The translations under genes were made by a program, and so were the position numbers. Positions 6,582 through 12,382 of a stretch of DNA of 20,329 nt are shown here, piece after piece; position 1 is the stretch's first letter; every line of letters starts with the position of its first letter. This DNA is from an uncultured Eubacteriales bacterium (GTDB lineage: Bacteria > Bacillota > Clostridia > Oscillospirales > Oscillospiraceae). The stretch lies in the NCBI GenBank assembly GCA_900555665.1, contig USLX01000027.1, positions 1-20,329 of the forward strand. The letters run 5' to 3'. The notes below the pieces were generated by a model. That model saw only the letters and a list, made by a program, of their open reading frames with translations, was not told the origin of the DNA and did no database searches.

Positions 6582-6605
6582 TTCTGACGAAGCCGTTCGT
6601 CAGAA
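6582..6605 (-). other. Perfect hairpin between nusG and rplK
   Basis: TTCTGACGAA (6605-6596 on minus) pairs with TTCGTCAGAA (6591-6582) around a four-base loop, beginning one base after the nusG stop. No T tract follows, so it is unlikely to be a full terminator. It may be a processing or stabilising structure, or a weak pause ahead of the L1 site. Confidence 0.6.
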
Positions 6606-6606
6606 G

Positions 6607-7131
6607 TTACTGGTTGATGACCTCAACCTGGTCGAGCTCCAGCTCGACGGGCGTCTCGCGGCCAAACATGGACACGATGACGCGGACCTTGTTCTTTTCG
6701 ATATCCACCAGATCGACAACGCCGATGAAGCCGGTCAGCGGGCCGTCCGCCACGCGGACACTGTCGCCCTCGCCGTAGGCCACGACGACTTCGTGCTTTT
6801 CCACGCCGAGCTGCTGCACCTCTTCCTCGGTGAGGGGGGTGGGCTTGGTGCCCGAGCCGACGAAGCCCGTGACACCGCGGACGTTTTTGATGATGTACCA
6901 TGCCTCGTCGGACATGATCATCTTGACCAGCACATAGCCGGGGAAGACCTTGCGGTCGTAGGTTTTGGGCCCGTTGTCGGTGATCTCGGTCACGGTTTCC
7001 ATCGGGATGGAGACGGTGTGGATGAGATCTTCTAGATGGCGGGTCTCAATGGTTTTTTCGATGGTTGCCTTGACGGTGTTTTCGTAGCCGGAATAGGTAT
7101 GCACAACATACCATTTTGCTTCGTCCGCCAT
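6607..7131 (-). CDS. nusG: Transcription antitermination/pausing factor NusG
   Basis: A 174-residue protein of normal length. The NGN domain starts at KWYVVHTYSGYENTV and includes FPGYVLVKMIMSDEAWYIIKN; the KOW domain covers about residues 120-170 (GDSVRVADGPLTGFIGVV). NusG binds RNA polymerase, acting on elongation, pausing and coupling to translation. AAGGGG overlaps the end of secE, and only three bases separate the two genes, so they are cotranscribed and probably coupled. Confidence 0.98.
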   Translation of the reverse strand: MADEAKWYVVHTYSGYENTVKATIEKTIETRHLEDLIHTVSIPMETVTEITDNGPKTYDRKVFPGYVLVKMIMSDEAWYIIKNVRGVTGFVGSGTKPTPLTEEEVQQLGVEKHEVVVAYGEGDSVRVADGPLTGFIGVVDLVDIEKNKVRVIVSMFGRETPVELELDQVEVINQ

Positions 7132-7134
7132 GGC

Positions 7135-7368
7135 TTACCCCTTGACCAGAGAGATGATACCGTTGACGACGACGCCGCCCACAGCATCAAAGATCCAGAT
7201 GAAGATACCGACGACCAGCACGCAGGCCAGAACGATGAGTGTGTTGTTGATCATCTGGCTCTTGGTCGGCCAGACAACCTTCTTCAGCTCACTCTTCATT
7301 TCGCGGAACCAGCGGGAAAGGCGCTTGCCGGTACGGACAAAGAAGTTTTCCTTTTTTGCTTCTGCCAT
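7135..7368 (-). CDS. secE: Preprotein translocase subunit SecE
   Basis: A 77-residue protein. A GTG nine bases further upstream would add MNI, but ATG 7368-7366 is better spaced from AAAGGGTG. Like other Firmicutes SecE it has one membrane helix (about residues 41-63, NNTLIVLACVLVVGIFIWIF). A preceding amphipathic region carries the conserved ELKKVVWPTKSQ. It is the small essential partner of SecY in the translocon. It is located in the classical rpmG-secE-nusG order. Confidence 0.96.
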   Translation of the reverse strand: MAEAKKENFFVRTGKRLSRWFREMKSELKKVVWPTKSQMINNTLIVLACVLVVGIFIWIFDAVGGVVVNGIISLVKG

Positions 7369-7402
7369 GATGTTCACCCTTTCTACAGTGGTTTGAGCAC
7401 TG

Positions 7403-7552
7403 TTACTTCGTCTCGGAATGGACAGTGTGCTTCTTGCAGAATCTGCAATACTTCTTCATTTCCAGACGATCGGGGTCATTCTTCTTGTTCTTCATGGTGT
7501 TGTAGTTTCTCTGCTTGCATTCGTTGCATCTGAGCGTGATCTTCACTCGCAT
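7403..7552 (-). CDS. rpmG: Ribosomal protein bL33, zinc-binding form
   Basis: A 49-residue protein that is easily missed because of its size. ATG 7552-7550 follows GGAGGTG. It begins MRVKITLRCNECKQRNYNTM and has both zinc ribbons: C9-x2-C12 and C36-x2-C39 (YCRFC). The intact cysteines make this the C+ type. It is the first gene of the rpmG-secE-nusG-ribosomal protein cluster. No tRNA-Trp gene lies between rpmG and secE, unlike in some relatives; the gap is 34 bases. Confidence 0.97.
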   Translation of the reverse strand: MRVKITLRCNECKQRNYNTMKNKKNDPDRLEMKKYCRFCKKHTVHSETK

Positions 7553-7589
7553 TGTCGGCACCTCCTTAACTTTGCCTCCCTGCTGGGAA

Positions 7590-7640
7590 CTGCGGTCAGG
7601 ATAAATTTGATGACGCCGGAACTACCACGGCGTCCCGCAG
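7590..7640 (-). other. Structured 5' leader upstream of rpmG
   Basis: Within the roughly 125-nt leader, CTGCGG/CCGCAG (7640-7635 with 7595-7590) encloses GACGCC/GGCGTC (7634-7629 with 7617-7612). The two helices stack directly on one side and are separated by a 16-base loop on the other. I do not recognise a named leader family. A regulatory role is inferred only from position in front of a translation operon. Confidence 0.45.
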
Positions 7641-7684
7641 CCGAAAAGGCGCAAAAAAATAAGCCCCTTTTCACAGGTATGCTC

Positions 7685-7713
7685 ATCATAGCATATCGGA
7701 CAGGCTGCGTCAA
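7685..7713 (-). promoter_or_regulatory. Sigma-A promoter of the rpmG-secE-nusG-rplKA operon
   Basis: On the minus strand TTGACG (7713-7708), a 17 bp spacer and TATGAT (7690-7685). An A/T-rich run lies upstream (7714-7745), which could act as an UP element. The expected start near 7678 gives a leader of about 125 nt before rpmG. Confidence 0.82.
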
Positions 7714-7752
7714 TAAAAAAATCAGAAAAAATCGAATTTTTTTGTGTTCCGT

Positions 7753-7782
7753 TTGCCTTTTCGGCACAGGATATGGTATACT
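7753..7782 (+). promoter_or_regulatory. Promoter of ruvX
   Basis: TTGCCT (7753-7758), an 18 bp spacer and TATACT (7777-7782), with TGG directly before the -10 (extended -10). It is divergent from the rpmG promoter and shares the A/T-rich block between them. The leader to the ruvX start is about 25 nt. Confidence 0.75.
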
Positions 7783-7813
7783 ATTGCGCGGAAAAATGCA
7801 AGGGAGTTTTGAT

Positions 7814-8236
7814 ATGAAGGTTATGGCGATTGATTATGGCGACGCGCGGACGGGAATTGCGGTTTCGGACGCGATGGGGTGGCTGACCGGGTTTACGACG
7901 GTCATTCATTCCAGGAATGCAGCAAAGACGGCGGAGGAGATCGCGGCGCTGGTGAAAACGCACCGGCCGGAGCGGATCGTGATGGGATTTCCGAAAAATA
8001 TGGATGGTACAGAGGGACCGCGGGCGGAGATTTACCGCGCGTTTGCCTCGCAGCTGGAGGAACGTTTGGGCCAGCCGGTCGCGTTATGGGATGAGCGGCG
8101 GACGACGATCGAGGCGCATCAGATCCTGTCAGACGGCGGCTATCACGGAAAAAAGCGCAAGAATACAGTGGACGCGGTGGCGGCGTCACTGATTCTGGAG
8201 GGCTATCTCAATTATCTTAAATTGCACAAGGAGTAA
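7814..8236 (+). CDS. ruvX: YqgF/RuvX-type pre-16S rRNA nuclease
   Basis: A 140-residue protein. ATG 7814 follows AGGGAG and fits the promoter; the frame is open upstream, but only through the intergenic region. The RNase H-like fold shows its catalytic acids: D7 in MAIDYGDARTG, the ERIVMGFPKNMDGTEG strand-loop, DERRTT, and the C-terminal NTVDAVAA Asp. YqgF family proteins trim the 5' end of 16S rRNA; the older name, Holliday junction resolvase-like, comes from the fold. It is followed at 11 bases by a DUF2461 gene. Confidence 0.93.
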   Translation: MKVMAIDYGDARTGIAVSDAMGWLTGFTTVIHSRNAAKTAEEIAALVKTHRPERIVMGFPKNMDGTEGPRAEIYRAFASQLEERLGQPVALWDERRTTIEAHQILSDGGYHGKKRKNTVDAVAASLILEGYLNYLKLHKE

Positions 8237-8247
8237 ATGCAAGGGCA

Positions 8248-8910
8248 ATGTTCACAGGGTATTCGGAAAAGGTCGGAGATTTCTTCTGGGAGCTCCGGTT
8301 TAACAATTCGCGCGAATGGTTCAATCCGCGCAAGGAGGAATTCAACCAGCTCATCATGCAGCCGACGAAGGCGCTGGCCAATGAGCTTTATGACTGGTTT
8401 CAGGGGCAGTACCCGGCGCTGGGGCTGAATCTGCATATCTCGCGCATCTACCGCGACGCACGGCGGCTGTTTGGGCGCGGACCGCTGAAGGACGAGATCT
8501 GGTTCTCGTTCCAGAACGAAATCGAGCACCGGGACGGCGCGCCGAATTTCTGGTTCGAGGTCGGGGCCGAGGGCTATGGCCTGGGCTTCGGCTATTGGAT
8601 GCGCGCGGCGGACGCGGCACGAATGCGCAAGTTCATCGATCAGGATCCCCAGTTGATGGAAAAGCTGGCGCGGCAGTTTGCGGCACAGAAGGACTTTTCA
8701 CTCACCGGAGAGGAATATGCCAAGCCCAAGGGGCACACGGACGACCTCCTCGGCCCGTGGTACAACAAGCGCTGGCTCGGCTTCCGCTGCATCCGGCCCT
8801 ACGACGCCGTTTCCGCCTCGCGGGAGCTGCTGACGTTCGCGGAGGACGGCTTCCGCTTCATGGTTCCGTATTATCAGTATTTTGATAAGGTATACCGCAT
8901 GGCGGACTGA
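8248..8910 (+). CDS. DUF2461 domain-containing protein
   Basis: A 220-residue protein starting MFTGYSEKVGDFFWELRFNN. The NN-REWF element and the later ISRIYRDARRLFGRGPLKDEIWFSF block are hallmarks of DUF2461. The C-terminal half has GYGLGFGYWMR and a GPWYNKRWLGF segment. Its biochemical function is unknown. The start is chosen by homology: AAGGAG (8228-8233) overlaps the ruvX stop and is 14 bases away, and a closer AGGG is too near, so translation probably depends on coupling with ruvX. An ATG at 8237 opens a different, short frame. Confidence 0.88.
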   Translation: MFTGYSEKVGDFFWELRFNNSREWFNPRKEEFNQLIMQPTKALANELYDWFQGQYPALGLNLHISRIYRDARRLFGRGPLKDEIWFSFQNEIEHRDGAPNFWFEVGAEGYGLGFGYWMRAADAARMRKFIDQDPQLMEKLARQFAAQKDFSLTGEEYAKPKGHTDDLLGPWYNKRWLGFRCIRPYDAVSASRELLTFAEDGFRFMVPYYQYFDKVYRMAD

Positions 8911-8927
8911 CTCCGCCGCGGCGGAAA

Positions 8928-8949
8928 GCCCCCTCTTGGAAGAGTGGGC
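8928..8949. terminator. Probable bidirectional terminator between convergent genes
   Basis: GCCC-C-CTCTT pairs with AAGAG-T-GGGC with one mismatch, between the DUF2461 stop (8910) and the stop of the convergent TSUP gene (8954). A GC-rich CCGCCGCGGCGG palindrome at 8913-8924 lies next to it. The T tract in the plus direction is delayed (8961-8968, inside the opposite gene), so strength is uncertain. Confidence 0.5.
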
Positions 8950-8953
8950 CGTT

Positions 8954-9331
8954 TCAGGCGTTTTTTTTCTTCAAGCCCTTGCAGAAAATTTCCACAAGGC
9001 CGGCGGCGATGAGGAAGGCGCCGAATAGTTTGCGCAGGAGCTCCATCTCGAGGCTGGCGGCCAGGAGGGAGCCGGGGACGGCGGCGGCGCAGCCGGCGAG
9101 GGCGGCCGGGATGACGGCCCGCCAGGCAATCTGCCGGTTTTTGGCGTGGAAGATCAGGGCGCAGGCGGCGGTGGGCAGGAAGTAGAGCAGGTTGATGCCC
9201 TGGGCGGCCTGCTGCGCGAGGGACTGCACAGCGGTCATCCAGACCATGAGCAGACTTCCGCCGCCGATGCCGAGGCCGGAGAGCACGCCGCAGACCAGAC
9301 CGGCCAGAATGGCGATGATAAAATTCAGCAT
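8954..9331 (-). CDS. Half-size TauE/SafE (TSUP) membrane protein, second of pair
   Basis: A 125-residue very hydrophobic protein starting MLNFIIAILAGLVCG. The ATG overlaps the stop of the upstream half gene by 7 bases (ATGCTGA), so translation is probably coupled; a GGGAGGGG sequence further upstream is 13 bases away. It has the TSUP glycine motif GVLSGLGIGGGSLLMVW near the N-terminus, then about three further helices, and a KGLKKKNA tail. Full TSUP proteins are about 250 residues with two such repeats, so this is one repeat. The substrate is unknown; relatives export sulfite, sulfoacetate or other organic anions. Confidence 0.88.
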   Translation of the reverse strand: MLNFIIAILAGLVCGVLSGLGIGGGSLLMVWMTAVQSLAQQAAQGINLLYFLPTAACALIFHAKNRQIAWRAVIPAALAGCAAAVPGSLLAASLEMELLRKLFGAFLIAAGLVEIFCKGLKKKNA

Positions 9332-9693
9332 ACGAGAAGCCGCACCCCTCCCAGTAAAATCAGCGCACCGAGGGCGATATGGAGCCATTTGACCGGAATT
9401 TTTTGAAAAAGCAGCCCCGCAAGCACGCCGCCGCCCGCGCCGCCGAGCAGATACGGGAGCGCGTCAGAGAGCGGCAGCATATCATGCCGCCCGTAGATGA
9501 CGAGCGACACGATGCAGAGCGGCAGGATGATGCTGATGGAGGAGGAGAAGGCCAGTTTTTCCTCCAGACCGACCAGCCAGATGAGCAGCGGCACGAGCAC
9601 CATGCCGCCGCCCGCACCGAAAAAGCCGTTGACAAAGCCCGCGGCAAGCCCAGTGAGCAGACATTTCCAGAGGGAGATTTTGGATCGTTCCAT
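9325..9693 (-). CDS. Half-size TauE/SafE (TSUP) membrane protein, first of pair
   Basis: A 122-residue membrane protein. It begins MERSKISLWKCLLTGLAAGF and carries the TSUP motif GFVNGFFGAGGGMVLVPLLI (about 19-38), followed by three or four predicted helices, among them one with the LPYLLGGAGGGVLAGLLF segment. With its overlapping partner it makes the equivalent of a complete two-repeat transporter, probably as a heterodimer. The ribosome binding site GGAGG is good but lies inside the 3' arm of a terminator-like hairpin (9702-9732), so translation and transcription may both be limited. No separate promoter was seen. Confidence 0.88.
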   Translation of the reverse strand: MERSKISLWKCLLTGLAAGFVNGFFGAGGGMVLVPLLIWLVGLEEKLAFSSSISIILPLCIVSLVIYGRHDMLPLSDALPYLLGGAGGGVLAGLLFQKIPVKWLHIALGALILLGGVRLLVC

Positions 9694-9695
9694 AT

Positions 9696-9739
9696 AAAAA
9701 TACCTCCGCAGTCCAGTTTGGGCTGCGGAGGTGATTTTT
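9696..9739 (-). terminator. Bidirectional terminator hairpin that contains a ribosome binding site
   Basis: A 14 bp stem with one G-U pair (9702-9715 with 9719-9732, three-base loop) is flanked by five T in each direction (9696-9700 read on minus, 9735-9739 on plus). It lies 15 bases after the foldase stop. The GGAGG of the downstream TSUP gene is in its minus-strand 3' arm. Confidence 0.88.
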
Positions 9740-9753
9740 ATGCGGATTTTTGA

Positions 9754-11247
9754 TTATTTGCTGACGAAGCGCATGCCGAAGGACTGCTCGGTATAGGCGG
9801 CGTCTGCGGTCAGGCCGGTGTACCAGGCGTTATAGGCGTTGGTACGCAGGGTGTTTTCGACGAGGGTGTTGCGATAGGTATCACCATAGCTGTCGAAGAA
9901 GACGAGGCTGTAACCCGTGGAGGTCTCTACGACGGCGGCGTCGCCTACGGCGCGGGATGCGTCGAAGCACCAGGTGTTATATTCGTCGCTGCCGGAGTTC
10001 GGAGTGACATTTTCGGTCAGGCCGTCGGCGGTTTCGTTACCGGTGTATTTCTGGACGAGGGAAATGAAAGCGTCGGCAGTACGCTCGCCTGCTTCATACT
10101 CGGCGAGAGCGGCATCGGCGTTCGACTTGGCCTCGGCCATAGCGTCTTCATCGGAGGTGTCAGTCGCGGCGAAGGGGATCTCTCGGATGTTGGGCAGGGG
10201 ATAATCGTTGGTGCTGTAAGAGATGTAGTACACAACGTACCAGGTGCCCTCGACCTCGACAGCCGTGGCATCACCCTCCTGGCGGGCACTGTCGGCAAAC
10301 CAGGTGCGAAGTGCCTCGGGGATGGATGCGCCGGTGTAGGAGCGGAGCGTAGCGTCCGCATCCAAATAGCTGTCCTTATTGGACTCGGCGGCGTTTTCAT
10401 ACGCAGCGTCGATGAAGGCCTGCTCGTCGCCCTGTGCGGCGGCTGCCATCTCGGTGGCCATGGTTTCCTTCCGCTCGGCAATCTCCTCGTCGCTCAGCTC
10501 CGTCTCCGAGGAGAAGAGGGAGTCGCCGATCAGGAACTGGCGGTAGGTGTAGGTGTTATAATTCGCGGGATTTGCTTCGTACTCGGCGGCAAGATCCTCG
10601 GCGGTGTAGGTGAAGCCGTCGTTGACCTGCTGGCAGTAGTTTTCGGCGATCATGGTGACCGTCAGGTATTCCGTGTAGCTCTTTGTGTTGCAGCCCGCGC
10701 CGAAGCCGGCGGCGAGGTAGGCGTTCGCGTTGGCATAGCCCTGCTGCGTGGCGACCAGTTCATACGAAGAAATGGTCGAGTCGATCTGGCTCTGGTCTTC
10801 TTCGGTGAGGGCGGCGCCGTTCGCGATGGCCTCGTCATAGATGGCGTAGGTCTGCGCGGCAGTGTTCAGGGCCTGCTCCATCAGAAGGTCGGCCCAGGTC
10901 TCGCCGGTCTCTTCGTTGTAGACCTGCGTGGACAGCGAGGCGGCGTCGATGCCGAGATAGGAGCCGTAGGATTTTTTAAATTCGTAGACCTGAGCATTGT
11001 AGAAATAGTTGACCATGGCGGGCGTCAGGTTGTGGGAACCGACGGTCGCGGCGGTCGTATGGGAAGCGAAATAGCCGCCCGTCACCATGCTGAAAAACAC
11101 CACAGCGGCGATGACGACGATGGCACAGACAACGATCAGCGTGGTCTTCAGGCCGCGGCTCATACCTTTTTTGACCGGCTGGCCCTGCGTGACAGGCGCT
11201 TCGGAGGCGAGCTCTTTGCGCTCTTTCTTTTTGCGGGATGCGCTCAT
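9754..11247 (-). CDS. Membrane-anchored SurA/PrsA-like foldase with two parvulin-like domains
   Basis: A 497-residue protein. The N-terminal 32 residues are basic and cytoplasmic, one membrane helix covers about 33-55 (GLKTTLIVVCAIVVIAAVVF), and the rest is extracellular. Residues about 65-225 resemble the helical SurA N-terminal chaperone region (TVGSHNLTPAMVNYFYNAQV). Two segments then look like diverged parvulin domains: 233-343 (starting TYRQFLIGD, ending with GDATAVEVEGTWYVVYYI) and 353-453 (starting NIREIPFAATD, ending with GDAAVVETSTGYSLVFF). Active-site histidines typical of parvulins are not evident, so isomerase activity is doubtful and a chaperone role more likely. It lacks a lipobox, unlike PrsA. 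The start at 11247 has AGAGG about 10 bases upstream, behind a strong promoter. Confidence 0.82.
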   Translation of the reverse strand: MSASRKKKERKELASEAPVTQGQPVKKGMSRGLKTTLIVVCAIVVIAAVVFFSMVTGGYFASHTTAATVGSHNLTPAMVNYFYNAQVYEFKKSYGSYLGIDAASLSTQVYNEETGETWADLLMEQALNTAAQTYAIYDEAIANGAALTEEDQSQIDSTISSYELVATQQGYANANAYLAAGFGAGCNTKSYTEYLTVTMIAENYCQQVNDGFTYTAEDLAAEYEANPANYNTYTYRQFLIGDSLFSSETELSDEEIAERKETMATEMAAAAQGDEQAFIDAAYENAAESNKDSYLDADATLRSYTGASIPEALRTWFADSARQEGDATAVEVEGTWYVVYYISYSTNDYPLPNIREIPFAATDTSDEDAMAEAKSNADAALAEYEAGERTADAFISLVQKYTGNETADGLTENVTPNSGSDEYNTWCFDASRAVGDAAVVETSTGYSLVFFDSYGDTYRNTLVENTLRTNAYNAWYTGLTADAAYTEQSFGMRFVSK

Positions 11248-11303
11248 TCGGAATCATTCCTCTCATTTGTTCGGGATTTTCGCTATTTTGCGATACAAAC
11301 GGT

Positions 11304-11332
11304 ATTATACAAAAAAAGCACGCGGGTTGCAA
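11304..11332 (-). promoter_or_regulatory. Sigma-A promoter of the foldase gene
   Basis: On the minus strand TTGCAA (11332-11327), a 17 bp spacer including a T7 run, and TATAAT (11309-11304). The leader to the foldase start is about 50 nt. The promoter lies just after the terminator of the structured RNA. Confidence 0.85.
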
Positions 11333-11401
11333 GGGGAAATTATTCTGAAGGGAAAAATAAGAAAAAAGCGATTTTGGCGCGGAGGAATGGTGCAAAAATG
11401 C

Positions 11402-11429
11402 AAAAAATCTCCCCGCAGCGGCCGTGCGG
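11402..11429 (-). terminator. Terminator of the structured RNA
   Basis: On the minus strand CCGCA (11429-11425) pairs with TGCGG (11417-11413). After GGAGA come six T (11407-11402). It directly abuts the terminal stem of the RNA element at 11430-11573, which fixes that RNA's orientation as minus. Confidence 0.7.
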
Positions 11430-11573
11430 ACCCAATTATAACCTGCACGAAACGGCAGGTGGGTCGCCTCTCATCTGATTCACTGCTTCCAACGTCCACG
11501 CAAAGTCGTTGCTTTGGGCGGGAGGCCTGCAATCGGCAGATGAAGTACAGCGTCCCTGAGTTATAATGTGGGT
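11430..11573 (-). ncRNA. Structured RNA, probably 6S RNA (ssrS-like)
   Basis: The ends form a 13 bp stem: 11430-11434 pairs with 11569-11573, and ATTATAAC (11435-11442) with GTTATAAT (11560-11567), with one bulged base. Inside are a large open region, a helix TCATCTG/CAGATGA (11471-11477 with 11537-11543), further imperfect helices toward the apex, and a small hairpin CCTGC/GCAGG (11442-11459) on the 3' side of the open region. Terminal stem, central bubble with a 3'-side hairpin, long apical rod and about 170 nt to the terminator are the 6S RNA plan. 6S RNA binds the housekeeping RNA polymerase holoenzyme. No convincing own promoter was found, so it may be processed from a transcript starting upstream of the DUF1292 gene. 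The name is inference from shape, not from a covariance search. Confidence 0.5.
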
Positions 11574-11624
11574 TTAAGTGGATCCGTCACGCACCCCGCA
11601 GGGAGACTTGTTGACAAATTTGTG

Positions 11625-11906
11625 TTACGATTCTTCTTCCTCGTCCTCGTAGATGAGGTCCATCAGGGCCTGATAGACGTTTTCGAGCTCTTCATCGTCG
11701 TCGATGGTGACGAGAATGTCCTCGCCGTTTTCCTCGACCGATTTCAGAATGCTGACCTCAAGCTCTTCAGCTTCATCGGTGTCGGCGGGGACGAGCGCAA
11801 GATAGCGGCTGCCCTCATATTCCAGCTCTGCGAGCACTTCCAGTTCATATTCTTTTCCGTCTTCATCGGTGATGGAGATGAAATCGTCTCCGAATTCCTG
11901 ACTCAT
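11625..11906 (-). CDS. DUF1292 family protein (YrzB-like)
   Basis: A 93-residue highly acidic protein starting MSQEFGDDFISITDEDGKEY. DUF1292 features are the paired strands ELEVLAELEYEGSRYLALVP, the DEAEELEVSILK strand, VTIDDDEELENVYQALMDLI, and a Glu-rich end. GGAGGAA precedes the ATG. The family is widespread in Firmicutes, often near ruvX, and has no established function. The structured RNA follows its stop by about 50 bases. Confidence 0.93.
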   Translation of the reverse strand: MSQEFGDDFISITDEDGKEYELEVLAELEYEGSRYLALVPADTDEAEELEVSILKSVEENGEDILVTIDDDEELENVYQALMDLIYEDEEEES

Positions 11907-11936
11907 GTGATCGTTCCTCCGTTTATTTCTATTTCT

Positions 11937-11965
11937 ATTCTACTCGCTGACGGATGCAAAATCAA
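11937..11965 (-). promoter_or_regulatory. Sigma-A promoter of the DUF1292 gene
   Basis: On the minus strand TTGATT (11965-11960), a 17 bp spacer and TAGAAT (11942-11937). Leader length is about 25 nt. Transcription from here would also reach the structured RNA. Confidence 0.75.
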
Positions 11966-11987
11966 GAGGAAAATGCACGGAGGAATA

Positions 11988-12227
11988 TCAAGAGCAAAAA
12001 TCTTCCAACGCATGGGCAAGCGCAGCGGCGTCGTCCAGCGGGAGACCACGGGCGAGCAGGGCGCGGTCAGCGGCGTTAGGCAGGGAGGCAACGGAGACGT
12101 CAGTTTCGTGCCAGAGGCCGGCAGCGCGGTCATAATACTGGATTTTGCCGCCGCGCGTCTGCATCCAGAAGGCGGAAGAAAGCAGCAGGCTGGCAAGCAA
12201 AGGCACAAGGCGATGGCGCAGGTTCAT
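11988..12227 (-). CDS. Small exported protein with BofC C-terminal-like domain
   Basis: A 79-residue protein with AAGGAGC upstream. Residues 1-24 form a basic start and hydrophobic helix (RLVPLLASLLLSSAF), a signal peptide or membrane anchor. The rest, GKIQYYDRAAGLWHETDVSV followed by SLPNAADRALLARGL and a terminal ALEDFCS, matches the pattern of the BofC C-terminal domain (an LP..DR..L..G element and a final LED-.S). In Bacillus, BofC acts in the intermembrane space of the forespore and restrains SpoIVB. Only the last domain is present here, so the same role is uncertain. No clear promoter was seen. If sporulation-related, a sigma-F or sigma-G promoter could be present, but I could not identify one. 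Confidence 0.55.
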   Translation of the reverse strand: MNLRHRLVPLLASLLLSSAFWMQTRGGKIQYYDRAAGLWHETDVSVASLPNAADRALLARGLPLDDAAALAHALEDFCS

Positions 12228-12280
12228 GACAATCAGCTCCTTTTTGCTAGTGTGGCGAAACGCGGGGCATGATATTCACA

Positions 12281-12299
12281 AATTGTTTCCAAACTAATT
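12281..12299. promoter_or_regulatory. Palindromic operator-like site upstream of the PBP promoter
   Basis: AATTGTTTCCAAACTAATT is an inverted repeat (AATT-GTTT-CC-AAAC-T-AATT) with one extra base. It lies just upstream of the extended -10 element and ends inside a TTGACA sequence. A dimeric repressor of the MarR type could bind such a site, but no regulator gene is in the window. Confidence 0.4.
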
Positions 12300-12307
12300 G
12301 ACAGGTG

Positions 12308-12316
12308 TGCTATAAT
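12308..12316 (+). promoter_or_regulatory. Extended -10 promoter of the PBP gene
   Basis: TGC directly precedes a perfect TATAAT (12311-12316). The nearby TTGACA at 12298 is only seven bases away and cannot serve as the -35 of this -10. The leader is about 60 nt and includes a small AGGC/GCCT hairpin (12351-12363) before GGGGGA and the start codon. Confidence 0.65.
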
Positions 12317-12382
12317 GTATAACCGAGTTAGACTAGATGGATTCTGCCTGAGGCAAAACGCCTGCTTTGATGGGGGAAAACT

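Noticed and set aside
7369..7402. tRNA-Trp gene or terminator between rpmG and secE
   Set aside because: The gap is only 34 bases; it holds a five-base CAGTG/CACTG inverted repeat without T tract and no tRNA.
11430..11573. Miniature transposon bounded by the ACCCA-ATTATAAC inverted repeat
   Set aside because: No target-site duplication was seen, and a terminator abuts one end with T tract in the RNA direction; a folded RNA explains the pairing better.
12298..12316. TTGACA and TATAAT as a standard promoter
   Set aside because: The spacing is seven bases, far from the 16-18 needed; only the extended -10 reading was kept.
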